DNA from: Candidatus Pelagisphaera phototrophica
GTDB lineage: Bacteria > Verrucomicrobiota > Verrucomicrobiia > Opitutales > Opitutaceae
Length of the DNA: 64,000 bases
Assembly: GCF_014529625.1 (NCBI RefSeq)
Contig: NZ_CP076039.1
Location: 3,658,001-3,722,000 of the forward strand
Direction of reading: 5' to 3'
The position numbers and the translations under genes are program-made. The notes under the pieces are model-generated. The model was not told the origin of the DNA. It saw only the letters and a program-made list of their open reading frames with translations, and made no database searches. Numbering within the stretch: the stretch's first letter is position 1; every line of letters starts with the position of its first letter. This document shows positions 1-9,033 of the stretch, one piece after another.

Positions 1-146
1 ATACTTTCTCTGGGCGGGGTCAAACCATCGAGGTGCATCGATCCGCAAAGCTCGATGGTATCCGCTCCGCCCTGGAATGCGGCCTTCGCAAATAGAACAG
101 TCTCTTCAACTGCGTCGCCTCGAATGCACGCTTCTACCTTTACCAT
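1..146 (-). CDS. cutC: CutC family protein, N-terminal part (runs off the window)
   Basis: Reading from an ATG at 146 towards base 1 gives 48 codons without a stop. The peptide has the CutC N-terminal pattern: a short beta strand (MVKVEACI), then GGADTIELC and a nearby GLTP. CutC proteins are TIM-barrel proteins historically linked to copper homeostasis; their biochemical role is unsettled. A purine-rich GAGGGG lies about 8 bases before the ATG and supports this start. The gene is cut by the window edge, so about 200 residues are not visible. It is too short for most ORF finders, but the motif match is specific. Confidence 0.8.
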   Translation of the reverse strand, partial: MVKVEACIRGDAVEETVLFAKAAFQGGADTIELCGSMHLDGLTPPRES

Positions 147-180
147 GCCAGAATCCCCTCTTGATTTTTCCTATTATCGA

Positions 181-618
181 TCATTGAAGCCGCTTCTCCA
201 TTTTCTGATGCGGAATCGTAACTTCTACAAATTCATCACCAACCGAATGATACCCAAGACTCTGGTAAAATCCGAGCGCGGTGACCCGTGCATTCAAACT
301 GATTTTTACGCCGCCCTTCCCTGCCAATTCAGATTCGACCTTTCGCATTAGCTTCGAGCCAATCCCCTGCCCTTGTATTTCCTTCTTTGTCGCCATCTGC
401 CTAATACGGTAACAATGATCGCGCTCTGGAATGGCGATCACGCAGGCAATGGCTTCATTTCCTTGAAAAACCGCGTAGTGGTGAGAGGACGCTTCCCAAG
501 AGAGGTCTTCCAAACGGAAATCCAGCCCAAATGGCTCTCTCAAGATTTGGTTGCGAAGCAAGAACACCTTTTCGTATTCAGGAGAACCGTAAGCAATTTC
601 ACAAAAATGGCGTTTCAT
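181..618 (-). CDS. GNAT family N-acetyltransferase
   Basis: A 145-residue single-domain GNAT protein that would transfer an acetyl group from acetyl-CoA to an unknown amine substrate. The acetyl-CoA pyrophosphate loop is visible as QGQGIGSKLM, preceded by the usual beta-4 strand (RIRQMATKKE), and the C-terminus has the ALGFYQSLGY motif typical of the fold. The start at the ATG at 618 matches the family N-terminus (MKRHFCEIAYGSPEY). A longer reading to 714 would run through the transketolase terminator and overlap that gene. Oddly, only six bases separate the T-tract of that terminator from this ATG, so the gene depends on read-through or an unseen promoter. Substrate not predictable. Confidence 0.85.
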   Translation of the reverse strand: MKRHFCEIAYGSPEYEKVFLLRNQILREPFGLDFRLEDLSWEASSHHYAVFQGNEAIACVIAIPERDHCYRIRQMATKKEIQGQGIGSKLMRKVESELAGKGGVKISLNARVTALGFYQSLGYHSVGDEFVEVTIPHQKMEKRLQ

Positions 619-624
619 GGGCTG

Positions 625-658
625 AAAAAAAGCCTCAACCGCAGAACGCGACTGAGGC
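625..658 (-). terminator. Intrinsic terminator after transketolase
   Basis: On the minus strand GCCTCA (658-653) pairs with TGAGGC (637-632), an inner CGC/GCG extends the stem, and seven T follow (631-625). It lies 33 bases past the transketolase stop and directly before the acetyltransferase start codon at 618. Confidence 0.85.
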
Positions 659-691
659 CAAATAATTAAATCAATCAGACGTTCGCCTTCA

Positions 692-2668
692 TCAGCCTGC
701 TGCCGAAACAACATTCGATCCCGTCATTCCCAATTCGGCCATGACCGTATTCCCAGGAGCGCTAATACCGAATCGGTCGATTCCTAGGACTGTTCCTTCC
801 AAGCCGACATACTTGTACCAAAGCCCCGTGACACCTGCTTCAATCGCGATCCGTTTCGTACAGGAAGAAGGTAAAACACTCTCTTTGTATTCATCGCTTT
901 GGCCATCAAATCTCAGCATTGAAGGCATCGACACGACACGGGCACCGGGACCTATTTCATCCGCTGCGGCAATGGCATGCTGCACTTCCGAACCGGTTCC
1001 GATTAAGATGACTTCCAAAGGTCCGGTCTCTTTTTTTATCACGTACCCTCCCTTGAGAACTCCGTGGCGGCGTTCTTCAGAAGTCACCGTATTGATATTG
1101 GGCACACCTTGCCGCGTGAGCGAAAGCACAGTTGGACCGTCTTGACGCTCCACGGCCGCCACAAACGCTCCCGCGGTCTCTTCCGTATCACAAGGGCGAA
1201 TCACGTCCAGATTGGGTATAACTCTTAGACCAGAAACCGTTTCAACCGGTTGATGTGTCGGACCGTCCTCACCCACTCCAACCGAATCGTGGGTGAAAAT
1301 GTAGATCACAGGAAGACCCGCCAAGGAAGCCAATCGGATCGAAGGTCGCAAATAATCCGCAAACACCATGAAGGTAGCTCCCGAAGCTCTCCAAATCCCA
1401 TCGTAAGCCACCCCGTTAAGCAAGGCGCCCATGGCGTGCTCGCGAATCCCAAAGAGCAAGTTTCGTCCCGATTCGTTTCCAGGCAGAAAATCGCCTCCAT
1501 CTTTAATGTAGTTCTTCGTAGATCCGTGGAGGTCCGCAGAACCGCTAATCAATTCGGGACGGGCCTGTGCGATAGGCTGCAGGACATTCGACCCTGCCGC
1601 TCGCGTTGCCAGTTTCGCGTCTACTTCCGCTACCGGAATTTTCGACAAAAGATCGTCAACGTCCACCGGAGCTGACCCTCCCGCCTCCAACGCAGCTGCT
1701 AGCTCACCATTGGCCTCGGCCCACTCATCATAGGTCGTTTTCCAAGTATTATAAACTTCAGTACGCACTTGCTTCAGTTCAGCGAAATAAGCTCGAACAT
1801 CCTCGGAAACGTGGAAACGCTCTTCTGGTAGCCCTAAAATCTGGTGGGCGTTTTCAGAATGCTTGATCGCGCCGCTCTCCCCATGGCCGGCACTCGTCCC
1901 GGCAACTTCCGGAATCCCTCGAGCAATCTCGGTCTTGGCAATAATCAACTGAGGCTTACCCTTCGCTGCCTTGGCATCGCTAAACGCTGCTGCCACAGCA
2001 TCGAGATCATGTCCATCGATTGTGACAACACCCCATCCCAACGCTTCATATCGCATAGCGGTGTCTTCGCTCTGAGACCTATCCGCCATCGCATCGAGCG
2101 TGACGTCATTACTGTCATAGAAAACAATCAAATTATCGAGGTGCAGATGCCCCGCGAGCGCAGATGCTTCCTGGGCAACCCCCTCCTGAATGCAACCATC
2201 GCCCGCCAAGGCCACGATGTGGTTGTTCAATATAGTATGGGTGTCCGTGTTGAATTTTGCTGACGCCATTTTCTGGGAGACGGCAAACCCAACCGCGTTG
2301 CCAATTCCCTGTCCCAAGGGACCCGTTGTGCTTTCAACCCCTGCGGTTTCCTTGAATTCTGGATGCCCTGGAGTCTTGCTGTGAAGTTGGCGGAAATTCT
2401 TGAGTTCCTCCAAATCCAGATCAAATCCCGCCAAATGTAGCCAACTATAGAGGAACATGCTTCCATGACCGCCCGAGAGGATGAAACGGTCGCGGTTTAG
2501 CCAACGCGGCTCGTCCGGATTAACACTCAGCGCATGCCCATACAGGACCGCACCAATCTCGGCTGATCCGAGTGGCAAGCCCACGTGTCCTGAGTGGCAG
2601 GCGTGAACCGCATCGATGGCGAGCCCGCGGGCTTGATTGGCAGCTATTTGAAGGATATCTTTATTCAT
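692..2668 (-). CDS. tkt: Transketolase
   Basis: A 658-residue transketolase, which moves two-carbon ketol units between sugar phosphates in the non-oxidative pentose phosphate pathway using thiamine diphosphate. Visible features are the N-terminal AxxSGHxGxPLG pattern with an active-site His (about 27), HGSM at 68-71, TTGPLGQG near 115, the thiamine-binding GDGCIQEG at 156-163, and the second-domain GIREHAMG and FVFADYLRP-like segments. The ATG at 2668 gives the normal family length. The reading frame continues up to a TTG at 2797, but that extension has no conserved residues and begins inside the rplS terminator. Single transcription unit ended by the hairpin at 625-658. Confidence 0.96.
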   Translation of the reverse strand: MNKDILQIAANQARGLAIDAVHACHSGHVGLPLGSAEIGAVLYGHALSVNPDEPRWLNRDRFILSGGHGSMFLYSWLHLAGFDLDLEELKNFRQLHSKTPGHPEFKETAGVESTTGPLGQGIGNAVGFAVSQKMASAKFNTDTHTILNNHIVALAGDGCIQEGVAQEASALAGHLHLDNLIVFYDSNDVTLDAMADRSQSEDTAMRYEALGWGVVTIDGHDLDAVAAAFSDAKAAKGKPQLIIAKTEIARGIPEVAGTSAGHGESGAIKHSENAHQILGLPEERFHVSEDVRAYFAELKQVRTEVYNTWKTTYDEWAEANGELAAALEAGGSAPVDVDDLLSKIPVAEVDAKLATRAAGSNVLQPIAQARPELISGSADLHGSTKNYIKDGGDFLPGNESGRNLLFGIREHAMGALLNGVAYDGIWRASGATFMVFADYLRPSIRLASLAGLPVIYIFTHDSVGVGEDGPTHQPVETVSGLRVIPNLDVIRPCDTEETAGAFVAAVERQDGPTVLSLTRQGVPNINTVTSEERRHGVLKGGYVIKKETGPLEVILIGTGSEVQHAIAAADEIGPGARVVSMPSMLRFDGQSDEYKESVLPSSCTKRIAIEAGVTGLWYKYVGLEGTVLGIDRFGISAPGNTVMAELGMTGSNVVSAAG

Positions 2669-2795
2669 TTCAGATTGCGAAAATTCGAACAAGGTTTCGA
2701 AGGCCCCACGTCTATCTTGCCTGTCCAAGGGCTCAAGGGTAAAATGGCCGTTTAATTCTTTCACGGGGGATTGAGACAGCGACGATCCCGAGCAC

Positions 2796-2821
2796 AAAAA
2801 AGGCTGCCCAAAAGGGCAGCC
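2796..2821 (-). terminator. Intrinsic terminator after rplS
   Basis: On the minus strand a perfect 8-bp stem GGCTGCCC / GGGCAGCC (2821-2814 with 2809-2802) with loop TTTT, followed by six T (2801-2796). It lies 28 bases after the rplS stop. Confidence 0.95.
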
Positions 2822-2849
2822 TGATTAAAATCAAACATTCGGGCAGATA

Positions 2850-3212
2850 TCAGTGGCCGCGGGCCAGACGCTTTTCCTTCACCTGCATGGCCTTCTTGCC
2901 AACGAGTCCCCTAAGGTAGTACATGCGGGCACGCATTGTCTTTGATTCCTTCTCGATCTCAATCTTGGAAACGTTGGGGCTGTGGACCGGGAACACTTTT
3001 TCAACGCCTTCACCGTAGGAAATACGACGAACCGTGAATGCCTCCTGAATGCCCGAACCCTTTCGTGCAATTACGATACCAGAGAATATCTGGACGCGAC
3101 GCTTGTCACCCTCTCTCACCAAAGTGTGCACTTTAACACCATCACCTACCTTGAAAGGGGGAATATCAGTCTTGAGCTGGTCTTGATTCAAATCTTTAAC
3201 AATCTGGTTCAT
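2850..3212 (-). CDS. rplS: 50S ribosomal protein L19
   Basis: A 120-residue L19 protein located at the 30S/50S interface of the ribosome. Family signatures are GDGVKVHTLVREGDKRR, FSGIVIARKGSG, the ERVFPVHSP-like segment (EKVFPVHSPNVSKIEI) and the C-terminal YYLRGLVGKKA. It begins four bases after trmD and the two are clearly co-transcribed, followed by a strong terminator at 2796-2821. Confidence 0.98.
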   Translation of the reverse strand: MNQIVKDLNQDQLKTDIPPFKVGDGVKVHTLVREGDKRRVQIFSGIVIARKGSGIQEAFTVRRISYGEGVEKVFPVHSPNVSKIEIEKESKTMRARMYYLRGLVGKKAMQVKEKRLARGH

Positions 3213-3216
3213 TATA

Positions 3217-3888
3217 TTAATCCTCTAGTAAATCCGGTCTTCGCTTGTGCGTTCTTTCCTCCCGTTTCCTTTGGCGCCACATCTCGATTTCTGCATGGTT
3301 TCCGGACAAAAGAACCTCCGGAATTGGCATATCTCGAAACACCGCGGGACGCGTGAATTGAGGAAAGTCGAGCAAACTGCCTTGGAAACTTTCGCTAGTC
3401 AATGATTTTTCTTCGCCTAAAAAACCGGGTAAAAATCGACACAAACAGTCGATCAAAACCGCCGCTGCCAAGGTGCCATTGGTCAGTACATAGTCGCCGA
3501 TACTGATCTCCTGATCGATCAGGTTTTTACGCGCTCGCTCATCAATTCCCTCGTAATGGCCGCTCAGCAAAATCAGGTGCGATTTCCGGGAGAGCGACTC
3601 GGCAATCGAAGGCGTCAAAGGTTCACCGTCCGGAGCAAGGCATATGCGGTGGCTTTGCGGAGTCTGCAGTGTCTCGAAGGCATCGAAGATCGGCTCCGGC
3701 ATCAGGACCATGCCCGCTCCGCCGCCAAACGGGCGGTCATCGACCTGTTTGTGCTTACCCTTGGCCCAGTCCCGAAGGTTGTGGCCATTGACCTCCACCA
3801 ATCCGCTCGCCTGCGCCCGTCCCATCATGCTCTCAGATAGAAATCCATCCAGCATTTGCGGGAAGAGCGTGAGTACGTCAATTTTCAT
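3217..3888 (-). CDS. trmD: tRNA (guanine-N1)-methyltransferase TrmD
   Basis: A 223-residue SPOUT-fold methyltransferase that makes m1G37 in tRNAs reading CNN-type codons, which prevents +1 frameshifting. It starts at the ATG at 3888 (MKIDVLTLFPQML), the canonical N-terminus; the reading frame extends nine codons upstream without homology. Trefoil-knot S-adenosylmethionine motifs are seen: LLSGHYEGIDER and the EISIGDYVLTNG loop. The N-terminal DDRPFGGGAGMV is also typical. rplS follows immediately. rimM, which normally precedes trmD, is absent here. Confidence 0.97.
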   Translation of the reverse strand: MKIDVLTLFPQMLDGFLSESMMGRAQASGLVEVNGHNLRDWAKGKHKQVDDRPFGGGAGMVLMPEPIFDAFETLQTPQSHRICLAPDGEPLTPSIAESLSRKSHLILLSGHYEGIDERARKNLIDQEISIGDYVLTNGTLAAAVLIDCLCRFLPGFLGEEKSLTSESFQGSLLDFPQFTRPAVFRDMPIPEVLLSGNHAEIEMWRQRKREERTHKRRPDLLED

Positions 3889-3950
3889 GGGTGTCCAACT
3901 AAGACAAAGGGGCAATCCGCTAATCGATTCAAGGCAAGTCTCTGGGGACT

Positions 3951-3976
3951 AAAAAACCCGGCTCGAAAACCGGGTT
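3951..3976 (-). terminator. Intrinsic terminator between rpsP and trmD
   Basis: On the minus strand AACCCGG (3976-3970) pairs with CCGGGTT (3961-3955), then T continues to 3951. It sits 28 bases after the rpsP stop and about 60 bases before trmD, partly uncoupling rpsP from trmD-rplS. Confidence 0.9.
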
Positions 3977-4004
3977 AGAAATTCAAAGGACAAGCGCTCT
4001 TGAT

Positions 4005-4280
4005 TTAAGCTTCTGCTTCGACAGAAGCTGGCGCTTCTTTACGAGCTCTCTTAATGAGGCCTCCAACCGTTTCCGTTGCCTTTGCACCAACGGAAGTCCA
4101 ATAGTCAGCACGCTCCACATCCAAAGTGAGTTCAATCTGCTGGCCCTGTGCTCTCGGGGTATAGGTGCCGAGCTTCTCGACGAAGCGTCCATCGCGGCGT
4201 CCGCGAGCCTCTGCGACCACTATGCGGTATATGGGATTGTGGGTAGCTCCACCCCTCTGAAGTTTGATCTTTAAGGCCAT
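4005..4280 (-). CDS. rpsP: 30S ribosomal protein S16
   Basis: A 91-residue S16 protein, an early-binding small-subunit ribosomal protein. The start at the ATG at 4280 gives MALKIKLQRGG, and the signature RIVVAEARGRRDGRFVEKLG follows. The acidic Ala/Glu-rich tail is a normal variable region. Divergent from ychF, with 95 bases between the start codons. It is followed by its own terminator at 3951-3976. Confidence 0.97.
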   Translation of the reverse strand: MALKIKLQRGGATHNPIYRIVVAEARGRRDGRFVEKLGTYTPRAQGQQIELTLDVERADYWTSVGAKATETVGGLIKRARKEAPASVEAEA

Positions 4281-4316
4281 ATTTCGGTGTCCTGGAAAAT
4301 TCGGAAATAGACGAGG

Positions 4317-4344
4317 AAGATTTACCAAAATTGGGTCTTGTCAA
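4317..4344 (-). promoter_or_regulatory. Candidate promoter for rpsP
   Basis: The minus strand carries a perfect -35 box TTGACA at 4344-4339 in the short divergent gap between rpsP and ychF. The -10 is weak: AAATCT after a 16-bp spacer. Assignment rests mainly on the -35 and the position. Confidence 0.35.
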
Positions 4345-4375
4345 GCAACATCCGATTGAATGTTGTTCGTCGCCT

Positions 4376-5479
4376 ATGCTCAAAGCAGGTATCGTCGGTC
4401 TCCCCAATGTTGGCAAGTCTACGCTTTTCAATGCGTTGACTCGAACCCGCAAAGCAGAGTCGGCCAACTACCCTTTCTGCACCATTGATCCCAATATCGG
4501 CGTTGTGAACGTACCAGACAAGCGTCTCGCCGTTCTTAAGCAGATCGCGAAAACCGAGGTGGTCATTCCCGCCGCGATTGAGTTTGTCGACATCGCGGGA
4601 CTCGTTGAGGGGGCGAGCAAAGGAGAAGGACTCGGAAACAAGTTTCTCGCGAATATCCGAGAAGTTGACGCAATTGTGCAAGTCGTCCGTTGCTTTGAGA
4701 ACGATGACATCATTCATAGCATGGGATCAGTGGATCCCATTCGGGATATCGAAATTATAAATACAGAGCTTGTACTCGCAGACTTGGAATCGGTGGAGCG
4801 GCAGCGAGAAAAAGCGATGAAGAAGGCCCGGGGCAACGACAAGGAGGCCCAAGCCGTATGCACGATGATCGACAAACTCCTTCCCCACCTGAATGAAGGT
4901 AAGCCCGCCAATACCCTCGAGGTCTCTGAAGATGAAGACTTGGTGATGAAGGGACTTCATTTGTTGTCCTCAAAATCCGTGATTTACGCCGCGAATGTAA
5001 TGGAAGACGACTTGGCAGACTCTGAGAGCAACGATCTCGTCTCCAAGGTAAAAGCCTATGCAAAGGAAAGCCAAGACGCTGAATGCGTGGTCATCAGCGC
5101 CCAAATTGAGTCTGAGCTAATCGACCTTAGTTCGGAGGAAGCCGCGGAATTTCTGGCAGATCTTGGAGTTGAAGACTCGGGCATTTCCTTACTAATCAAA
5201 GCCACCTACGCCTTGCTGGGTCTCGAAACCTATTTCACCGCGGGCGAGAAAGAAGTCCGAGCGTGGACTTTCACTCACGGCATGAAGGCTCCTCAAGCCG
5301 CCGGAGTCATACACACGGATTTCGAAAAGGGGTTTATTAAAGCGGAAGTCGTGTCCTACGACGACCTGTCAGAGCTGGGAAGTGTCGCCGCAGCTCGGGA
5401 TGCCGGTAGATACCGTCTCGAAGGCAAGGAATACCCGTTCAAAGACGGTGATGTCGCCTTGTTCCGGTTCAACAACTAG
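4376..5479 (+). CDS. ychF: Redox-regulated ATPase YchF (OBG family)
   Basis: A 367-residue P-loop protein of the YchF/OLA1 branch, which binds ribosomes and prefers ATP over GTP in characterised members. Seen: G1 GLPNVGKST near the N-terminus, the [11 protein letters not shown] switch region, [20 protein letters not shown] (G3 and family signature), and a C-terminal TGS-like domain ending [16 protein letters not shown]. The ATG at 4376 gives the canonical [13 protein letters not shown] start; upstream in-frame codons are not conserved. Monocistronic, divergent from rpsP. Confidence 0.97.
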   Translation: MLKAGIVGLPNVGKSTLFNALTRTRKAESANYPFCTIDPNIGVVNVPDKRLAVLKQIAKTEVVIPAAIEFVDIAGLVEGASKGEGLGNKFLANIREVDAIVQVVRCFENDDIIHSMGSVDPIRDIEIINTELVLADLESVERQREKAMKKARGNDKEAQAVCTMIDKLLPHLNEGKPANTLEVSEDEDLVMKGLHLLSSKSVIYAANVMEDDLADSESNDLVSKVKAYAKESQDAECVVISAQIESELIDLSSEEAAEFLADLGVEDSGISLLIKATYALLGLETYFTAGEKEVRAWTFTHGMKAPQAAGVIHTDFEKGFIKAEVVSYDDLSELGSVAAARDAGRYRLEGKEYPFKDGDVALFRFNN

Positions 5480-5732
5480 CGCCTCGCTGCTAGATCGCCA
5501 AAATTCCGATCGATTTCATTGAACCATTTGAACCTAATAGGGTCTCGGATGGACCATGAATGCAATTTATGCAAACTGCCGAAAATCAACGATTTCATCG
5601 TCAAAAGGGCGAACAACGTGGGTAAAAGAACCCAATCGCAGCAAAACCCCTAATAGAAACATAATAACTAGCGATAATTTACGCGATAGCTTCCTTGTAA
5701 TTCCCCAAAAAATGATGATCCTAAATTAACGC

Positions 5733-6584
5733 ATGCTTTACGATCGACCCTACATGCAGCAAAATGGCAGTACCCGGTCCCGGAACTTGGTACTTGGTAT
5801 CATCATTTTCAATGTGGTCATTTATGCGGTGCAGCTAACCGGCGGTGAAAGGTTTTTCCGTTTTTTCGCGCTGACGACAAGCGAGCTAGGAGGGCCGTAC
5901 ATCTGGAGTTTCATAACCTACTCTTTCCTCCATAGCACCCAAAGCGTTTTCCACCTAGTAGGAAACATGATCGGTGTTTTCTTCCTCGGGAGGGCGCTTC
6001 TTCCAGAACTCGGCGAAAAGCGATTCGTCAGTCTATACCTTATTTCTACCTTAGTGGGAGGGATTCTATGGTATATTGTCAGTTTCGCCACGCCATCGCA
6101 CGCCGTCTATGGCGCGTCCGGAGCGGTCTTCGGCCTAATCACCTGTTTCGGGCTGATGTACGCGGAAAGCGATATTTACTTCATGATGGTCATCCGCATG
6201 AAAGCGAAGGTCCTGCTCTACATCTCATTGGGTATCGCTGCGTTTGGTCTAATTTTCTTCGAACTCCTAAATGGGCACGGCACGGCCCATTCAGCCCACC
6301 TTGGGGGGATGATCGGTGGTTACCTTTTCTACAAGTTAATCTACCTGCGAAACCCTGAGCCCGGAAAAGCGGAAGATTTCAAGATGCCAGACTGGTTTAA
6401 ACCCAAACCTAAGAGGGCTACCACCAAAACTTTTCCCTACAAAATTAACATCAGTCCTCCTGGCAATCTCAAAAAAGAAGTCGACCGCATTTTGGACAAG
6501 ATCAACAGCCAAGGCTTCGGAGCGCTGACTGATAGCGAAAAGAAAATACTCGATGAAGCAGGAGATCTCCTGAAGAAAAGATAA
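5733..6584 (+). CDS. Rhomboid family intramembrane serine protease
   Basis: A 283-residue polytopic membrane protein. The catalytic dyad is visible: Ser129 in YGASGAVFG and His189 in the AHLGG segment of the last core helix. The oxyanion-site pattern HLVGNM (His74, Asn78) is also present. About six hydrophobic segments cover residues 18-200. A soluble tail of about 80 residues follows, with basic and then helical character (KKEVDRILDKINSQGFGALTDSEKKILDEA), a segment often found at the C-terminus of rhomboids in this phylum. Substrates are unknown. The prc-like gene starts 66 bases downstream on the same strand. Confidence 0.92.
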   Translation: MLYDRPYMQQNGSTRSRNLVLGIIIFNVVIYAVQLTGGERFFRFFALTTSELGGPYIWSFITYSFLHSTQSVFHLVGNMIGVFFLGRALLPELGEKRFVSLYLISTLVGGILWYIVSFATPSHAVYGASGAVFGLITCFGLMYAESDIYFMMVIRMKAKVLLYISLGIAAFGLIFFELLNGHGTAHSAHLGGMIGGYLFYKLIYLRNPEPGKAEDFKMPDWFKPKPKRATTKTFPYKINISPPGNLKKEVDRILDKINSQGFGALTDSEKKILDEAGDLLKKR

Positions 6585-6650
6585 ACGGTACGAGACCAGA
6601 TATTTTCCAGACGCGTCATAGACAATTAAAGAACCAGCCATAAACGCGAG

Positions 6651-8990
6651 ATGCTTAAACGATACGCTTTCCTAACCACCATCACCCTCTTATCCGCAAT
6701 AACGATCAGCTACGCGCTTACCGACAAGGAGCCCTTGATCGATCCCGCAGAGCTGCCAGTCTTGGCGCCAACGGATCTCATGTCACAGGAAACGATGCGG
6801 GTAATCGAAATGCTGGAAACCTTGCACTTCAACAACGAGGAAATCTCAGACGAGGCCTTTATCGAATTGATTCGCGAGTTCATGAGCAAGCTCGACTACA
6901 ACCACCTCTATTTCCTCCAGTCTGACCAAGACCAATTCATCGACACCTACGCCTCACGTCTCAGCATGCAAATGCGACACAAAGGAAACCTGGACGCCGC
7001 CTTCAACATCTACAGTAAATACCGGGAAATCTCACTCGAGCGAATTCAGTGGGTCCTAGAAAAGCTCGAACAGGAATGGACATTCGACGGCGAAGACGAG
7101 TACGAGTACGATCGGAGCAAGAGCCCATGGCCGGCTTCCGAGGAGGAGGCAAACGATCTGTGGGTAAAGCGGCTTAAGCAGGAAATGCTGCAAGAGCTTC
7201 TAAATGACAAGACGACTGAGGAGGCAAAAGAACGCATTACCAAACGGTACGAGCGTCAGCTTCGCAGCATCAAAGAATTCGGCTCGAGTGACGTGCAGGA
7301 GGTCTTCCTAACGAGCCTCACCCACATCTTCGACCCCCATTCCACCTTTTTCTCCTCGGATACGTTCGAGGATTTCAGTATTCACATGAGACTGTCCCTT
7401 GTTGGAATCGGAGCCCTGCTCAGTGAAGAGGATGGCTACTGCGTGATTCGTGAATTAATACCCGGCGGACCGGCGAAGAATACGACCGATCTCAAACCCA
7501 ACGACCGGATCGTAGCAGTCGCCCAGGGGGATGGAGAGCCAGTTGACATTATCGACATGGGCTTGCGTAAGGTGGTCGATCAAATTCGGGGCGAAAAAGG
7601 CTCCGTCGTAAATCTCACGATAATCCCTGCAGATGCTGTCGACGAATCGGAACGACGGGTCGTGAGTATTATTCGCGATACCGTCCGCATCAACTCGAGC
7701 CGCTGTGAAGGAGAGATCTTCACCGTCCCGACCGCTTCTGGATCTACCATGTCAATGGGTGTCATCGACATTCCCGGGTTTTATGGCTCCGATGAAATCG
7801 ACGATCAAGGAAATCGGGTTATAACCAGTGTCACGACTGATGTCGAAGAGCTCGTCCTGAAAATGAAGGATGCGGGGGTACAAGGGATCGTCCTAGATCT
7901 TAGAAGAAACGGAGGGGGATTACTCAACGAAGCCGTCGACATGACCGGGCTGTTCATTTCGAGAGGACCGGTTGTTCAAGTGAAAGATTCCTACGGAAAG
8001 ATCCTCGCCCGATCAGACCGCAACCCGAAAGTCGTTTATAATGGTCCCCTGGCAGTCCTAACTTCGCGCCACAGTGCGTCCGCATCGGAGATCCTAGCCG
8101 GAGCTCTGCAAAATTATGGCCGCGCATTGATAATAGGCAATGACAGCACGCATGGAAAAGGAACCGTCCAACAGGTCCTCCCGCTCGAAGACTATGTCCT
8201 CCGTGCTTACAATTCTAGCAACAAGGCCGGTGCGGCAAAGTTAACGATCCAAAAGTACTACCTGCCAAACGGGTTTTCCGTTCAGAGAAAAGGTGTCGTA
8301 TCAGATATTTCATTACCTTCAGTTGCTGACATCACTGCGGTGGGTGAAGCCGACTTGGACAACGCCCTCGCTTGGGACTATATAAAACCTGCGCGCTTCT
8401 TCGTGGAAATGACTCTCAAAAAACCGTTCATTGAAACCCTGCAAGAACAGAGTAAACAAAGGCGCTTGCAGTTGGAGGAATTCGGGTTCTTGAAGCAGCG
8501 AATCGGCTGGTATGAGGAACGAGAGGAGCAGAAGACGATTTCCCTCAATCTGGAAAAACGTAAACTCATCATGGAAGAGGACAAAGAGTTCATCGACCAA
8601 ATGAAGGAGAAACAGCGCCAATTGGCCGAAATAAACTTCGATTCAACTGAGGTAAAACTCGATACCGTTCTAAAAGAGGAAGCTGAGAACGAAGAGGAGG
8701 AAGAACCCGATTTAGCGAGTTCCGAAGTGGTTCTCCTAGAAGAAGACGGCGAACTCGCTCAGACTGAACTCACTCCCAGTGAAGATTCGGACATCGAAGT
8801 TGCCGAAAATGAAGCGGGCGACGAGGAGGAAGAGGACGAAGAACCTGTTCCAGATTTTGATATACAGCTTAGGGAAACCCTTCGCATTATGGTAGATGCG
8901 GTGAATGCGTCTCCAAATATCAACGACTGGAAACAGCCCGCGCTTCCACTGGCTTCTTCTAAATCGCGTTTCGAAAAGCTGATTAACTAA
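6651..8990 (+). CDS. Tail-specific / carboxy-terminal processing protease (S41A, Prc-like)
   Basis: A 779-residue periplasmic protease. An N-terminal hydrophobic export signal (residues 1-22) is followed by the long helical Prc N-terminal region, a PDZ domain (about 235-320), and the S41 peptidase core. The catalytic Ser is about 479 in HSASASEILAG and the Lys about 503 in HGKGTVQ. Family enzymes cleave the C-terminus of envelope proteins and act in peptidoglycan enzyme turnover. The Prc C-terminal region is interrupted at about 676-736 by a strongly acidic, Glu-rich stretch not seen in the textbook enzyme. The last 40 residues look like normal Prc. Confidence 0.93.
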   Translation: MLKRYAFLTTITLLSAITISYALTDKEPLIDPAELPVLAPTDLMSQETMRVIEMLETLHFNNEEISDEAFIELIREFMSKLDYNHLYFLQSDQDQFIDTYASRLSMQMRHKGNLDAAFNIYSKYREISLERIQWVLEKLEQEWTFDGEDEYEYDRSKSPWPASEEEANDLWVKRLKQEMLQELLNDKTTEEAKERITKRYERQLRSIKEFGSSDVQEVFLTSLTHIFDPHSTFFSSDTFEDFSIHMRLSLVGIGALLSEEDGYCVIRELIPGGPAKNTTDLKPNDRIVAVAQGDGEPVDIIDMGLRKVVDQIRGEKGSVVNLTIIPADAVDESERRVVSIIRDTVRINSSRCEGEIFTVPTASGSTMSMGVIDIPGFYGSDEIDDQGNRVITSVTTDVEELVLKMKDAGVQGIVLDLRRNGGGLLNEAVDMTGLFISRGPVVQVKDSYGKILARSDRNPKVVYNGPLAVLTSRHSASASEILAGALQNYGRALIIGNDSTHGKGTVQQVLPLEDYVLRAYNSSNKAGAAKLTIQKYYLPNGFSVQRKGVVSDISLPSVADITAVGEADLDNALAWDYIKPARFFVEMTLKKPFIETLQEQSKQRRLQLEEFGFLKQRIGWYEEREEQKTISLNLEKRKLIMEEDKEFIDQMKEKQRQLAEINFDSTEVKLDTVLKEEAENEEEEEPDLASSEVVLLEEDGELAQTELTPSEDSDIEVAENEAGDEEEEDEEPVPDFDIQLRETLRIMVDAVNASPNINDWKQPALPLASSKSRFEKLIN

Positions 8991-9033
8991 GCCTCAGCAG
9001 GCACATAGTTTTCAGATTCTTGGAGATAGCCCG

